From: Maribacter zhoushanensis
Lineage (GTDB): Bacteria; Bacteroidota; Bacteroidia; Flavobacteriales; Flavobacteriaceae
Length of the DNA stretch: 64,000 bases
Assembly (NCBI RefSeq): GCF_029350975.1
Contig: NZ_JARKMR010000001.1
Span: 1,426,001-1,490,000, forward strand
Reading direction: 5' to 3'
Position 1 is the first letter of the stretch; each line of letters opens with the position of its first letter. Both the position numbers and the translations under genes were made by a program. Positions 44,387 to 54,794 of this stretch are shown piece after piece. Below the pieces are notes generated by a model that saw nothing but the letters and a program-made list of their open reading frames with translations, did no database searches and was not told the origin of the DNA.

Positions 44387-45373
44387 TTACATACTATCTA
44401 AAATTGCTTTTTTCTTATCTGTGTATTCGCTTTCTGTTATTAACTCCATCTCAAACAATTCTTTTAGCTTTTTAAGTTTGATCATTGGGGGCTCATTAGA
44501 TGTTTGTTGTTGAACGCCTTGGTTCAATGCTGAGTTTGCCTGAGTGCCGGCATTTAAGCCCATTAGTACACCTGCTGCCCCGGTTTCATTATTCGCTGCA
44601 TCTCGCATTGCTGCTATTCGCTGCATTTCTGTGTATTCCAATCCAGCAATTTTAGCGGCCAACACTTCTGCCTGTACATCAGATATTTTTGCTATTCTTT
44701 CTACAGTATCCTTATCGAACTGTGAACCTTCTATTCTAAAATCAAGCACTTCAAAACCTAAATCGGCAAAAACAGAAGTTGTTTTGTTTTTTGCCTCAAT
44801 AGCTATTGTATTTAAATTGCTATCAATGTTAACATAAGAGAATTTTGCATTGGCCAAATAATCTGTAATGGGTTGTGTTACTCTTGAAATAAAGACTTCT
44901 TTTAAATGAGAGTGGCAATATATTTCCTGCCCCGCTATTACATTTTCAAAAAACCATTGTGGTTTTGTTATTCTAATACTGTAATTGCCAAAGGCAGAAA
45001 GCAATATAGGAAAGGTGTAAATGGGGTCAGTATATGCAATAGGCACGCGAGTACCCCAGCGCATATTTAAAATATCAGCTTTTCTATAAAACCAAATTCC
45101 CATAACGTGTTCACTACGTTCACGCAAAGAGAGAAGCTTTTTTAAAGAAGTCAAAAACGGAGTGTTGTCCGATTTTAGGTCATACATTCCTTCTTCAACT
45201 AAAACACTTTGTACCTTACCTTCATAGGTTAAAATACAACCTTGACCTGGTTGTAAAATTAACTTTGATGCATTTTTAATTTCATCTCCTTTGTCTGTGA
45301 ACTTGATAAAAAGCTCCTTTTCATTAGGATCTTCCCATTGTATTACTGAACGATATTGGTTTGCTATATTCAT
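44387..45373 (-). CDS. SPFH-domain protein with C-terminal SHOCT motif
   Basis: 328 residues. Residues about 30-235 fit the SPFH/Band 7-type 'virion core protein'/YdjI family (FIKFTDKGDEIKNASKLILQPGQGCILTYEGK, RWGTRVPIAYTDPIY), followed by an Ala/Asn-rich linker and a short C-terminal SHOCT motif (KLKKLKELFEMELITESEYTDKKKAIL). Related SPFH proteins act as membrane scaffolds; the specific partner is not predictable here. Single gene. Confidence 0.78.
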   Translation of the reverse strand: MNIANQYRSVIQWEDPNEKELFIKFTDKGDEIKNASKLILQPGQGCILTYEGKVQSVLVEEGMYDLKSDNTPFLTSLKKLLSLRERSEHVMGIWFYRKADILNMRWGTRVPIAYTDPIYTFPILLSAFGNYSIRITKPQWFFENVIAGQEIYCHSHLKEVFISRVTQPITDYLANAKFSYVNIDSNLNTIAIEAKNKTTSVFADLGFEVLDFRIEGSQFDKDTVERIAKISDVQAEVLAAKIAGLEYTEMQRIAAMRDAANNETGAAGVLMGLNAGTQANSALNQGVQQQTSNEPPMIKLKKLKELFEMELITESEYTDKKKAILDSM

Positions 45374-45513
45374 TTGAAAAACTGGTATTAAAAAGCCTTC
45401 AAAAACAATAATAGCTATAGTTCCTAGTTATTGCAATTCTGATTGATAAGCGTAAACATCTAGTTTGTAAGTACTATGAATTTATACGAAAAGGCGTTTG
45501 GTCATTATGTAAT

Positions 45514-45813
45514 TCACCCTTCAATTACATGAGTGTTAACTTTGTCAGAAGTTTGGTCTGGTTGTTTTTTAAGTTGTTCTACAGTAAATAGAGCACTTAA
45601 TGCTGCTAATAACAATGCAGGTAAAACTGCTATAAAAATACCATCGTCTATATCAGTATCTGTAAGTGCAAAAATTAAAATTATAGTAACTATTTCTACA
45701 CCGAACCAAGTAAGTATCAATCTCCAAATCCATTTACTAGGTTTTATATTTTTTTCTTCAGCTATTGCTCTAATTTTTTTGGTAAAATAACCAATTGCTA
45801 AAATTTCTAACAT
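45514..45813 (-). CDS. Small membrane protein, unknown
   Basis: 99 residues, two hydrophobic segments (about 28-50 and 58-76) and a short C-terminal tail. I do not recognise a family. Its position 140 bases upstream of the SPFH gene may be significant. Confidence 0.6.
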   Translation of the reverse strand: MLEILAIGYFTKKIRAIAEEKNIKPSKWIWRLILTWFGVEIVTIILIFALTDTDIDDGIFIAVLPALLLAALSALFTVEQLKKQPDQTSDKVNTHVIEG

Positions 45814-46117
45814 AGATACTATTTTTAGGTTTGTGAATTAATTGGATATATATAACCCTAAAATGCTATTTATATTTCTTTTACCTATAAACAATTTATA
45901 TGCGTAGTAAATTAGTTTACAAGTGTAAGAAAAGGGTAGAGGATAAGTATTTTGAACAGGTAAATTCATTATTTTAGATATGTTGGATAACTATAAATTT
46001 TATTCTCTCAATACACTTTTTCCCAACTTAAAAATTTCTATTTATTACTATCGCATTAAAACTACATTTTAAAAATCGACGTTGTCTTTAATATATTCAT
46101 TAGGTTTATTTACTGAA
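45814..46117. other. Intergenic region, AT-rich
   Basis: 304 bases upstream of the 99-residue membrane protein and downstream of the 759-residue protein gene. No clear TAnnTTTG box, terminator or RNA gene was seen by eye. Confidence 0.5.
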
Positions 46118-48397
46118 CTACTGCGATGTATACAGCTTAAAATAGCTACACTCATCAATAATCATATCATAGAAATCTGTAGATGAGTATTCTTTTTCTA
46201 AAGTTTTGAAGCTTTTATATTGGGGTAATTTAAAAGTGTAATAGGCATTCTCTTTTACCTCAAAAGTTTTTGAAGCGCCTACATTATAAAAATTGTTTAA
46301 TTCACACTTAGCCATTAGATATAAACACCGTGCATTAAGCTCTTTATTTGTAGAAAGGTCTATGGTGTTTTGATAATACTGCATGGCAACAGAACTCATA
46401 TCAAAATAGGTTTTGTCATGTAGAAATATTGTAGATAAATTATAGTTTTCTTTATTTTTGATTATGGCGTCTGCTTCTTTAATTTGATCGTTATAGGTGT
46501 AACTATGACTGCAGCAGTTAGAATTACTAGTTAAGAGCCCTCTATAATACCCTGTGTTAGATATATTGAAGTAATAATTACCCAATAGGTAATTGGCTAA
46601 CTTTACTTTCCATTGTTTTTCATCTTGCCTTAATTGCTCTAAAGCAATCAAATTTTCTGCTAGTTGTTTTCTATTAAATGTTTTGGTGATAAAAGGGAAG
46701 GCTTTATAAACTTCATCTACCATAACCTCACTATCTACACAATCAAAACATTCTTTTATATTGTTACTAAAAATTAATGCAGGTATTGATTTCTGGCCAA
46801 CATACGTTTTATTTTTATTAAAAAATACTAATGCTTGCGTAGGGTTTTGTTCATATAAATAATACACCCCTTTTTGGTAATTGATGTAGTCTAGATAGTT
46901 TACCTTATCATTTGTACTTATTTGAATCAGTTGCTTTTCGTAGGCACTTTTATTTTGTTTTAAATAGAATTTTTCTAAATCATTTAAAAGTTCTAATGAT
47001 TGTATTTTATTGGTATTCTGTATGCTATTATGAACTAAAAACGATTTAGCAATTTCACCATTGTCTAAATAGGTATGTGCTATTTTATCTAAGATAATTA
47101 AACGCCAATCTTCTGCACTTTCATCTTTCTTAATTGGGTTTTCTAGTAAAAATTTATGAATGTAATTTTCATTTTCTGGGCTAATAGTTTTCCAAGTAAA
47201 TACCTCATAAACAATGTTTAATATCTTCTTTTGATCAGAGAATGTCTTTACTTCGTTTAATTTGTTCTTGGCTGTAGTAAGATCTTTATTTATAAAGGAT
47301 AAATAAGAACTGGCCATTCTCCAGAAATCTTTATTTTTTACCCCAAAAGCTATTTGCTGTTCTGCTACCTGTAATAAGTTAGCGTGTTTATTATTAGCTT
47401 TTAGATATGGTAATTCCTTTTTATGCTCATAACTATCGGTTTCCCAAACAATGCGTTCTACATTGTTTAAAGCACGCATAAAAAGTAGTTCTACACGAGC
47501 ATCATTTGCATCTAAAGCAATAAACTTTTTAATGTTGTTTACTTCATCTGAAAAATCACGTAGGCTACGAATTAGCAGTAAGTCTTTTTCATCTTCTATA
47601 CCATTTATGTAGTTAGAACCGTCTACGTTTTTAAAAGTGCAAAAATTAAAACTGTTATAAGCAGATTTTTTTTTGTCAATACTATTGTTAAGAACCTTGG
47701 TAAAGTAATAGGCTGCAGTATCATAATTACCTGTTGAGTAATGGCAACCTGCAACTTGGTCTAATATGTAATAATATATTTCATTTTTAGTTACTTTATC
47801 TTCAATCGTATTTTCAAAAAATGCAATAGCCTCATTATAATTTTTAGTGTAATGCAATGCTCTGATAATTTGATAATAATACCTTGCCTTTAATTGTTCA
47901 TTACTTATTGTGGCTAGTAGTGTATTTGCTTCGGATACTAAATCTTCTGCATCTAAAGATTCATATTCTGATTTTAATAAAGCTGCCTCATAGTCCCAGG
48001 TGCTAACCGCGCTTCTAAAAGAGAATACTTCGCTACATTTTTGAGCAAATGCTAAATAGTTTTTTACATCTATTTCTAAAGTTGATTTTTTGTTTTTCCA
48101 ATCAAAATCAGGATAGTTATAAACGGCATTTTCTATCTCTGAAGTAGTCCAGTTGGTAAGCATACTTTCCCAAAGTTGTACATTTCCTTTTGGGTAGACT
48201 TTTTTAGCGTTTGCATTATAGTAATAATGCTCTTCATAAAAATGGTTGTATTCATCACGCAAAAAAGGATAGAATTCTTCTGCAGAAATATTAGTTTGTT
48301 TAAATAGATTATAAAAGCCACCATACCATTCTCCGCCAACACAAGCCAGCGTTATTGAAGTGAAAAATAGCGTTATTAACGTGAGTGTATTTTTCAT
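46118..48397 (-). CDS. Exported helical-repeat (TPR-like) protein, unknown
   Basis: 759 residues with signal peptide (ITLAC). The mature N-terminus CVGGEWYGGFYNLF is followed by a long helical part with TPR-like periodicity (IIRALHYTKNYNEAIAFFENT, ATYYFTK-like stretches), and ends in KTLEKEYSSTDFYDMI. It overlaps the 340-residue lipoprotein gene by 4 bases, so the two are coupled. I do not recognise a named family. Confidence 0.7.
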   Translation of the reverse strand: MKNTLTLITLFFTSITLACVGGEWYGGFYNLFKQTNISAEEFYPFLRDEYNHFYEEHYYYNANAKKVYPKGNVQLWESMLTNWTTSEIENAVYNYPDFDWKNKKSTLEIDVKNYLAFAQKCSEVFSFRSAVSTWDYEAALLKSEYESLDAEDLVSEANTLLATISNEQLKARYYYQIIRALHYTKNYNEAIAFFENTIEDKVTKNEIYYYILDQVAGCHYSTGNYDTAAYYFTKVLNNSIDKKKSAYNSFNFCTFKNVDGSNYINGIEDEKDLLLIRSLRDFSDEVNNIKKFIALDANDARVELLFMRALNNVERIVWETDSYEHKKELPYLKANNKHANLLQVAEQQIAFGVKNKDFWRMASSYLSFINKDLTTAKNKLNEVKTFSDQKKILNIVYEVFTWKTISPENENYIHKFLLENPIKKDESAEDWRLIILDKIAHTYLDNGEIAKSFLVHNSIQNTNKIQSLELLNDLEKFYLKQNKSAYEKQLIQISTNDKVNYLDYINYQKGVYYLYEQNPTQALVFFNKNKTYVGQKSIPALIFSNNIKECFDCVDSEVMVDEVYKAFPFITKTFNRKQLAENLIALEQLRQDEKQWKVKLANYLLGNYYFNISNTGYYRGLLTSNSNCCSHSYTYNDQIKEADAIIKNKENYNLSTIFLHDKTYFDMSSVAMQYYQNTIDLSTNKELNARCLYLMAKCELNNFYNVGASKTFEVKENAYYTFKLPQYKSFKTLEKEYSSTDFYDMIIDECSYFKLYTSQ

Positions 48398-49416
48398 AAT
48401 TCGGTTATTATTTTTTGTAAATCTAAGCTGTTCAAAGCATGGTCATCTAAATGATAAAAGATAATATTATCAATCTTCAACTTACTATTTTTAACGGTTT
48501 TGTATAAGTTAATAATTTCGTTTTCAGTTAACTCTTCTAGTTTTAAATTATACCCATTACTCAGGTAAAAACCTCTATATAAAGTGTCTTTCACTACAGT
48601 AAAGTTAGTGTCATCTACTTTTGTGAAATGGGAATCTTTCTCTAAAATAGAACGTTCTGTGTCTTTTATAATTTTAATCTTATTTGACGTGTTGGTAACT
48701 ATGGTTTGCGAAAAAAGGGGCAATCCAAGGCTTAATCTTAAAGGGTAGCTGGTATTTGAATTTATATATTTTTGTACTATTCTATTTTCTAAAATTGAAT
48801 TCTCATTTCTATTCTTTAAATCACCAATATTGTACAACATTAATGTTCCTGATTTTACAGGAGGAATACCGGTTCGTTTCTGAAATTTTATCTGATGTAA
48901 CCTTATGGTTGTAGATACTTCAAATTCATTATTCATTAATTTTAAAAACTCAAAATAGGCATTCTTTGTAGTCTGCGTCCAATCACAATCAATCTGAATT
49001 ATGTTTAGTTTTTTTTGAAATTGCTTTTCACTTATTTCATGTATTAATCGGGTAGTGCGCTCAGCTAAACCTTTAATGTCAATTTTGTCTTTAAAAACAT
49101 GATTTGTAATATATACTACAGGTACAATTTCATAATCTTGATACGCTTCATCTACTTCTCTTAATAGATATACAGGGTAAATACCATCATTTTCCGTATC
49201 ATTTTTGTCTACTAAATTGAGGTCGAAGTAATGTAAGTAAACCTTTTTGCTATCAGCTAAAGTCAATGCTTCTTTATAAGTTTCATTATATGTTGCTTTA
49301 GCTTTCCAGTGATAGAAAGAAATGTTCTTTTCCTTACTAGTGTTAGCACAATTATAAAATAATGTACCTACTATAAATAGCAGTAATGTTAATTTTAAAT
49401 ATGGTGTTTTTATCAC
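48394..49416 (-). CDS. Lipoprotein, possibly a TIM-barrel protein
   Basis: 340 residues with lipobox FYNC near residue 23. The mature part has a barrel-like layout: FYHWKA, VYLHYFDLNLVDK, VVPVVYITN, IIQIDCDWTQTTKNAYFEF and IDNIIFYHLDDHAL, which recalls glycoside-hydrolase-like DUF3142 proteins. The DCDWT acidic strand may mark an active site. Coupled to the 759-residue protein. Function not known. Confidence 0.65.
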   Translation of the reverse strand: MIKTPYLKLTLLLFIVGTLFYNCANTSKEKNISFYHWKAKATYNETYKEALTLADSKKVYLHYFDLNLVDKNDTENDGIYPVYLLREVDEAYQDYEIVPVVYITNHVFKDKIDIKGLAERTTRLIHEISEKQFQKKLNIIQIDCDWTQTTKNAYFEFLKLMNNEFEVSTTIRLHQIKFQKRTGIPPVKSGTLMLYNIGDLKNRNENSILENRIVQKYINSNTSYPLRLSLGLPLFSQTIVTNTSNKIKIIKDTERSILEKDSHFTKVDDTNFTVVKDTLYRGFYLSNGYNLKLEELTENEIINLYKTVKNSKLKIDNIIFYHLDDHALNSLDLQKIITEL

Positions 49417-49617
49417 TTTTATTTGTTTAACTAGTAGATATAAGTAGTACTATTTTACTTTATATTTTAGAACCTTTTTAATTCGTTAATTTTTTAAGTC
49501 CACCATTTTTACATCATATTTAATTTAACTAATCTTACCTTGTATCGGGTTTTGATGTAATTAAAATGGTAAAAGTTTTATCAATAATTTGACTACCGTT
49601 TATTGTAAACTTTTAAG

Positions 49618-49833
49618 TTAAAATCTTGCCATACTGCTTCCGTCTGCAATCCACATTATAATATATAATAGAACTACATACATAATAGTAAAAGAAATAA
49701 ACCATAAGGCTCTTTTTTTTCTTTTATTTATAAACGCACTTACAGCAAGTATTATTAATACTAAAGGTACTCCTACAATTATAAATAAGGGTATTAAAAC
49801 CATTTTACCTGGATTAAATTGTAAAATCTGCAT
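49618..49833 (-). CDS. Small two-helix membrane protein
   Basis: 71 residues with two membrane helices joined by a basic loop (NKRKKRALW). It lies 21 bases downstream of the hydroxylase-family gene and is probably co-transcribed. No family recognised. Confidence 0.5.
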   Translation of the reverse strand: MQILQFNPGKMVLIPLFIIVGVPLVLIILAVSAFINKRKKRALWFISFTIMYVVLLYIIMWIADGSSMARF

Positions 49834-49854
49834 AACCTTATTCTTTTTATAACC

Positions 49855-50511
49855 TCAATGCTTATAATAGGTGCCAAATAACTTATCCCATATAACCGTG
49901 TAGAAACCAAAGTTTTGATTGGCTTGTTGATGATGAGTTAAATGAAAAACATGATTGCCAAAAAGCCAAGGTTGCTTGGTAGCGTTGGTATTTAAATGCC
50001 CTATAACACCCAAGACCCAGTTTAAAAATAGAAAAGCTAGAAAACTATAGAGATTAAGTTGAATGAAATAAGCACAGGCAGTTAAAAGCAACCCAAATAA
50101 TATAGTTTCTGAAGGTGCCATTACATATAAACTAATTGCATTGAAGTATTCATGAGCGTGATGTTTGTCATGAAATTTATTGAACGGCCAAATGAAATGA
50201 GATACTAAATGTAGTAGGTACATTAGCAAATCAAAAGTAAAAAAGAGTAATATAAAATCTATTATAAAGTTAGCATCTGTGGTAAACCTAATATATTGAT
50301 TGTTGTACAAATAGTAACCAGGTATGGCTATCAAAATATTAATAACCATAACTGCTAAACTATTATAAATATCATGCTTTGTAAGCTCTAGAGTTTTGTG
50401 GTTGTAAACTTTAGACCAAGTATAGCTTATTGCAATGGTACATAAATACATAAGAATGTTAGCGGCAATTAAGCCGCCCCAAAACATATATGTATTATCT
50501 AAAAATTTCAT
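49855..50511 (-). CDS. Fatty-acid hydroxylase / sterol desaturase family membrane enzyme
   Basis: 218 residues with four membrane helices. The three His boxes of the diiron hydroxylase superfamily are present: HLVSH (His101, His105), HDKHHAH (114-120) and NHVFHLTHH near residue 195. Members oxidise membrane lipids, sterols or carotenoids; the substrate here is not evident. It lies 10 bases downstream of the 452-residue propeller-like gene. Confidence 0.85.
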   Translation of the reverse strand: MKFLDNTYMFWGGLIAANILMYLCTIAISYTWSKVYNHKTLELTKHDIYNSLAVMVINILIAIPGYYLYNNQYIRFTTDANFIIDFILLFFTFDLLMYLLHLVSHFIWPFNKFHDKHHAHEYFNAISLYVMAPSETILFGLLLTACAYFIQLNLYSFLAFLFLNWVLGVIGHLNTNATKQPWLFGNHVFHLTHHQQANQNFGFYTVIWDKLFGTYYKH

Positions 50512-50521
50512 TTTACGAATT

Positions 50522-51880
50522 TTACCAAATCAAAGGCTCAATATCTTGCCAAATTACCCAGCGGTTGGTTTCTTTTACATTCATATCTGTAACTAAGGTT
50601 TTGTCTCTTTCTGTTGCTGTTAAATCAAACTTTATGACATAACCAGAAAAAGTACCAATAACCAAACTCTTTTTATCGGCAGAATAGTCCATACTCATAA
50701 TGGTGCCACCAACATGTAAATAAGCTTTGTCTTTTGGATCTTTAGGATTAGAATACCAAATGTACCCGTTGTTTGCACCTAGCAGATAACCATCTTTAAA
50801 TGGTAGTATAGAAAATATCCAAGCATTATCGTTCATAAGGTCAAAACGCTCATCAAAATCTTGATACCAAGAAGTGTTTGCTTCAATAGGTAGATGTTTT
50901 AAATCCATACCTATTACGCCACTTTGTTGATAATGGCAAGAACCTAAGGCAATGTGGTCTAAAGAATCATGGAAAGCCACTGTATGTGGGTATTCTGAAC
51001 GAGCTTGAACTTTACCTATGGTTTGGAAATGACCGTCTTTCTCTTCCAATATAAAATGCTCACTTGATTGAAAGCCCGTGGCAATTTTAGTATTGTCTGC
51101 TGATAAGGCTGCGTGGAAATAATCTAGGCTGACTTCAAAACTTTCATTTTCGTCATATTCTTCATAAAAATTTTCAACAAAATAAGGAAGCATTTCCTGT
51201 GTTGGAAATACACATTCGCTGCCTTGGTCACCAACTATAAATATACCATTTGTAGTTGCTAATAAAACTCTATTGCCATCATTAAAAACTATAGCACTTA
51301 GAACAATAAGACCATCTTTTTTAAAATTTGCAACTTTAATGTTTTCTGTTGCTTTTCCGTACCCTTTAGGATATTTAAAAATATGTATTGGATCGGCATC
51401 CCAATCTTTATAAACCTGAACTTCTTTTTTAGTGATTTTAACTACATATTCCTTATTGGCAGAAATTCCTATAGCACGTACTCCTTTTTGCTTGGTTATT
51501 TTGTCGTTTTCTAACAAATAGACGTTGCCGTTATCTAAGTAGATATTACCATCTGCACGTACTACAATTCTATCATCTTTTAGAACTATGACTTGATTGA
51601 TACTTCTAGAGATACCATCATAAAATTGTTGGAACGGTTCATATGCTGGCGGAAATAATTCGCGTAATTTCTTATGCTCACCATTTTTGTTCAGTTCTAT
51701 GGCTTTATGATAAACGGACTCTGCCATATCTGCTCTGGTTTCATTTGGTTCTTCAGGACCATCACCACCTTTGTAAATAGCATCTAAAAATGCATTTAGC
51801 TGATTTTTAAATTGTTCACCCTCTTTAATCCATCTTTCTGATAAAACTGTTGTAGCATCTTTTTTACTGAATAATCCCAT
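50522..51880 (-). CDS. Beta-propeller-like soluble protein
   Basis: 452 residues from the ATG at 51880 (AAAGAAG ribosome-binding sequence just upstream); an ATG at 51934 would add 18 poorly fitting residues. The body after residue about 100 has WD40-like blades (IVVRADGNIYLDNGNVYLL, NGYIWYSNPKD, SMDYSADKKSLVIGTFSGYV). The N-terminal MGLFSKKDATTV is similar in style to the DUF4272 protein at 33.1 kb. Cytosolic; function unknown. Confidence 0.65.
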   Translation of the reverse strand: MGLFSKKDATTVLSERWIKEGEQFKNQLNAFLDAIYKGGDGPEEPNETRADMAESVYHKAIELNKNGEHKKLRELFPPAYEPFQQFYDGISRSINQVIVLKDDRIVVRADGNIYLDNGNVYLLENDKITKQKGVRAIGISANKEYVVKITKKEVQVYKDWDADPIHIFKYPKGYGKATENIKVANFKKDGLIVLSAIVFNDGNRVLLATTNGIFIVGDQGSECVFPTQEMLPYFVENFYEEYDENESFEVSLDYFHAALSADNTKIATGFQSSEHFILEEKDGHFQTIGKVQARSEYPHTVAFHDSLDHIALGSCHYQQSGVIGMDLKHLPIEANTSWYQDFDERFDLMNDNAWIFSILPFKDGYLLGANNGYIWYSNPKDPKDKAYLHVGGTIMSMDYSADKKSLVIGTFSGYVIKFDLTATERDKTLVTDMNVKETNRWVIWQDIEPLIW

Positions 51881-52050
51881 AATTTCTTCTTTGTTGTAGT
51901 TAACTGAACTTCTAAGAAAAAGGATTATTGCCAAGTATAACTGACTAATTTGTATTCGTATCTATCTAATTTATATTTGTTAATTTGTTGTGCAAAAACT
52001 TTATTTTTAAGACTAATAATCAGAGTATTTACAATTAATCATTGGTTTAA

Positions 52051-54789
52051 TTATGGTCTTTTAATAAGTTCTAAAACAGCTTCTTTGGTCAGAGTTGTTT
52101 CCATCTCTAAACGTTCTCCTTTATCATATTTCAAATAGCTATAGGTATTGCTACTTTTATCATAGCGAATATGAACACCGTCGTAAAAATCTCTATTTAA
52201 GATTATTCCTGTTGCTACATGCTTATCATCTATATAAGAATGCATGGTCACTTCACCGTCAACAAACAGCTTTTCTGGATTAAGAAAGTTTTTGTACGTA
52301 AACTTCTTAATATGTTTAAAACTAGGGTATGCCTTTAATAGAATTCCTTCTTTTTTTAAGCTGATTACTAATTGAGAATCTACCAAGGCATAATTAATAT
52401 TATATCTAGCTTCGTTATAATTAATATTTATAGCTGTTATTATATTATCATGAAATTCTACTGTGCCGGCAGAAACGTCAATGTCAGAATACATTTCTAC
52501 TTTCGCTTTAGTTTGTTCTTTATTCAAATAGGTACCTCTTAACATTACTAAATCTGAATCTTTCTCAGTAACAATAAAACCATTATCTGAATAGATAACC
52601 GTATTTCGTATTTTCTGATTTAGATCATCTTTGGTGACTATGGTTTTTAAAAGTTTTCCGTTTTTATATTCGTGAAAATGCAGCCTATCTTCTGTATGCT
52701 CCATAAACCTACCTTCATGGGGTCTACCAGATTTATATTGCATAGAATCTACAACAACAAGGGTTTCATAGTCATTAAAACCTACATACTGTGTACCTGA
52801 AATTATACCATTTTCATAGTTGGTAAATGAGGCTAATATAGATTCAAATTTGAAAAAGTCACCATTAAAAGGTTTGCCATCTTTGTAATTTCCTTGCGCA
52901 ATTTCTCCTTTTGGATTTTTTAGGCGTGGCCAAGATTCTGATATAATAATACCTTTGTCAAATACAGCTTCTCTCTCTATTACTTCTTCTAGCCCAGTTT
53001 CTGTTATTTCTCTTTCAACCCCTTGTTTTAGTCCTTTTTTATAGATTGTGAATGTATGGTCATTTATAACTGTGCCCTTAATAGGTTTACCTTTCTTGTA
53101 GATGCAATTAGTTTTCTTTTTTAAGTCTTTTTCATAGAACTCAATTAATCCATGGCGTTCATTGTTTTTATAAGCTCCACTAATGCTCAAATTTCTATTT
53201 TCTTCATCTTGCTTTATAAAAACACCTTCTTTTATTCCGTTTTTATAGGTTGTCATTTCTCCGCTGTAAGCTATGTAATGAACACCATTGTAGGGTAATT
53301 CATCTTTAAAGGTTAATGTATAGGTTTTACCATTCGCAATAATTGTTTGCGCACTAACAATTCCGTTTTCGTAAGTGGTGTCACCAGTAAAAACGAAAGT
53401 ATCATTTTCATAATCAAACTTAAAATTGTCTATTTTAACAGTAAGCCCATTTTCATAGTGCGTTCTGGTATAGTTGTCACAAACTTGACCCGTGTACGGT
53501 TTCCCTTTTTTGTAAATACATTCGCAAATTTCTGCGTCTATGAGGTTACTTTTTACATTTCCATTCAGTAAATCATTCTCATATTCTTGTTGTTCTAAAA
53601 TTTCACCTACGCTGTTATATTGAGCAAATATGCCATGTTTTTCACCCTCTTTAAAAGAAGTAAAAAGCATACTGTACGGGTCATAGAAAGTTCCGTTCCA
53701 AGGTTTATCATCTTTGTAGATTCCTTTTGCTAATTCTTTTCCATCCTTTAGATAAAAGGCACTTTCACCATTTTTATCATAATTTTGAATATGTTCATAG
53801 GACTTTACCTGCTCCAAGTTATCGGAATAATACAAAGTTTGTTTACCATCTAATCTTCCTTCTTTGTAGCTAGAAATACTGTTAACATAATTATCTATAA
53901 ATTGACCATTATAATGTTCGCCATCTTTATTTATACCTCTGGTCACTTCTACTTTTTTTCTCGAGTATCCTATTTCCTCACCTTCTAATTTTCCGTTGGC
54001 ATATGTTTTTAAACTGCCATAGCTAAAAACGGTACCGCTATACGGTTTGCCATTCTTGTAATCAGCTTTTGAAAGTAGGTTTTCTTTGGCATCAAATACA
54101 GCGTACTCACCATGCATTTCTCCGTTTTTGAAATACATGTAGTCTTCTAGACTTTTAGCATCATCTTCTTCATTTATGAAAAAAGTGGCTAACATACCTT
54201 CTTTAATACTGCCATTTATATAACTGTTTTTACCTATTTCTTTTCCTTTTTTATCATAATATCTAGTAATACTAATACTATCGTTTTGTTGTATTTTTTT
54301 CTGTGCGATCTGATCGGAGTTTTCATAAAACATTTGTTGTCCAATACGATTACCTTCTTTGTAAATAGGAATAAACCCATTAAAACAACATGGGTCAATG
54401 AACGAACCTTCCCAGCCGTGACCATTTTTATACTTCCCTTTTGCTCTTAAGAATCCGTTTTGCGAATACACGATAGATTCTCCGTTAAGTATGCCGTTAG
54501 TATAATATCTGCTTTCAGAAAGCTTTCCGTCTTTGTGGTACCATTCTATTTTTCCTTCCATGGTTTCATCCTCAAGGTTAGACCAATATCCATTCATTTG
54601 TATTGTTCCGTTTACGAAGTAGTCTTTAACATGATACAGGTTATCTTCCTTTTCTAAAGGAATAGGTCTAAAAAAAGCCGCATTTGCTTTATCGGTTCTA
54701 TGCCAATCTGAGTCAAAATAGAGCGTATCTTTTTGTGCGGATATTTGGGTTGTAAAAACTAAAAAGAGTAAGAAGAGTAGATTTTTCAT
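52051..54789 (-). CDS. Large exported MORN-repeat (YwqK-like) protein 1
   Basis: 912 residues with signal peptide (ends ISAQ). It consists mostly of MORN/YwqK-type repeats (YENGIxxG, YKNGKPYxGxF, DNGxxxxxxxYKNGxxxG). The N-terminus KDTLYFDSDWHRTDKANAAFFRPIPLE is shared with the neighbouring 949-residue protein, so these are tandem paralogues. They are 5 bases apart in one operon. YwqK-type proteins are annotated as antitoxin-like, but this size and export signal suggest a surface or periplasmic role instead. Confidence 0.8.
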   Translation of the reverse strand: MKNLLFLLFLVFTTQISAQKDTLYFDSDWHRTDKANAAFFRPIPLEKEDNLYHVKDYFVNGTIQMNGYWSNLEDETMEGKIEWYHKDGKLSESRYYTNGILNGESIVYSQNGFLRAKGKYKNGHGWEGSFIDPCCFNGFIPIYKEGNRIGQQMFYENSDQIAQKKIQQNDSISITRYYDKKGKEIGKNSYINGSIKEGMLATFFINEEDDAKSLEDYMYFKNGEMHGEYAVFDAKENLLSKADYKNGKPYSGTVFSYGSLKTYANGKLEGEEIGYSRKKVEVTRGINKDGEHYNGQFIDNYVNSISSYKEGRLDGKQTLYYSDNLEQVKSYEHIQNYDKNGESAFYLKDGKELAKGIYKDDKPWNGTFYDPYSMLFTSFKEGEKHGIFAQYNSVGEILEQQEYENDLLNGNVKSNLIDAEICECIYKKGKPYTGQVCDNYTRTHYENGLTVKIDNFKFDYENDTFVFTGDTTYENGIVSAQTIIANGKTYTLTFKDELPYNGVHYIAYSGEMTTYKNGIKEGVFIKQDEENRNLSISGAYKNNERHGLIEFYEKDLKKKTNCIYKKGKPIKGTVINDHTFTIYKKGLKQGVEREITETGLEEVIEREAVFDKGIIISESWPRLKNPKGEIAQGNYKDGKPFNGDFFKFESILASFTNYENGIISGTQYVGFNDYETLVVVDSMQYKSGRPHEGRFMEHTEDRLHFHEYKNGKLLKTIVTKDDLNQKIRNTVIYSDNGFIVTEKDSDLVMLRGTYLNKEQTKAKVEMYSDIDVSAGTVEFHDNIITAININYNEARYNINYALVDSQLVISLKKEGILLKAYPSFKHIKKFTYKNFLNPEKLFVDGEVTMHSYIDDKHVATGIILNRDFYDGVHIRYDKSSNTYSYLKYDKGERLEMETTLTKEAVLELIKRP

Positions 54790-54794
54790 TTTAG

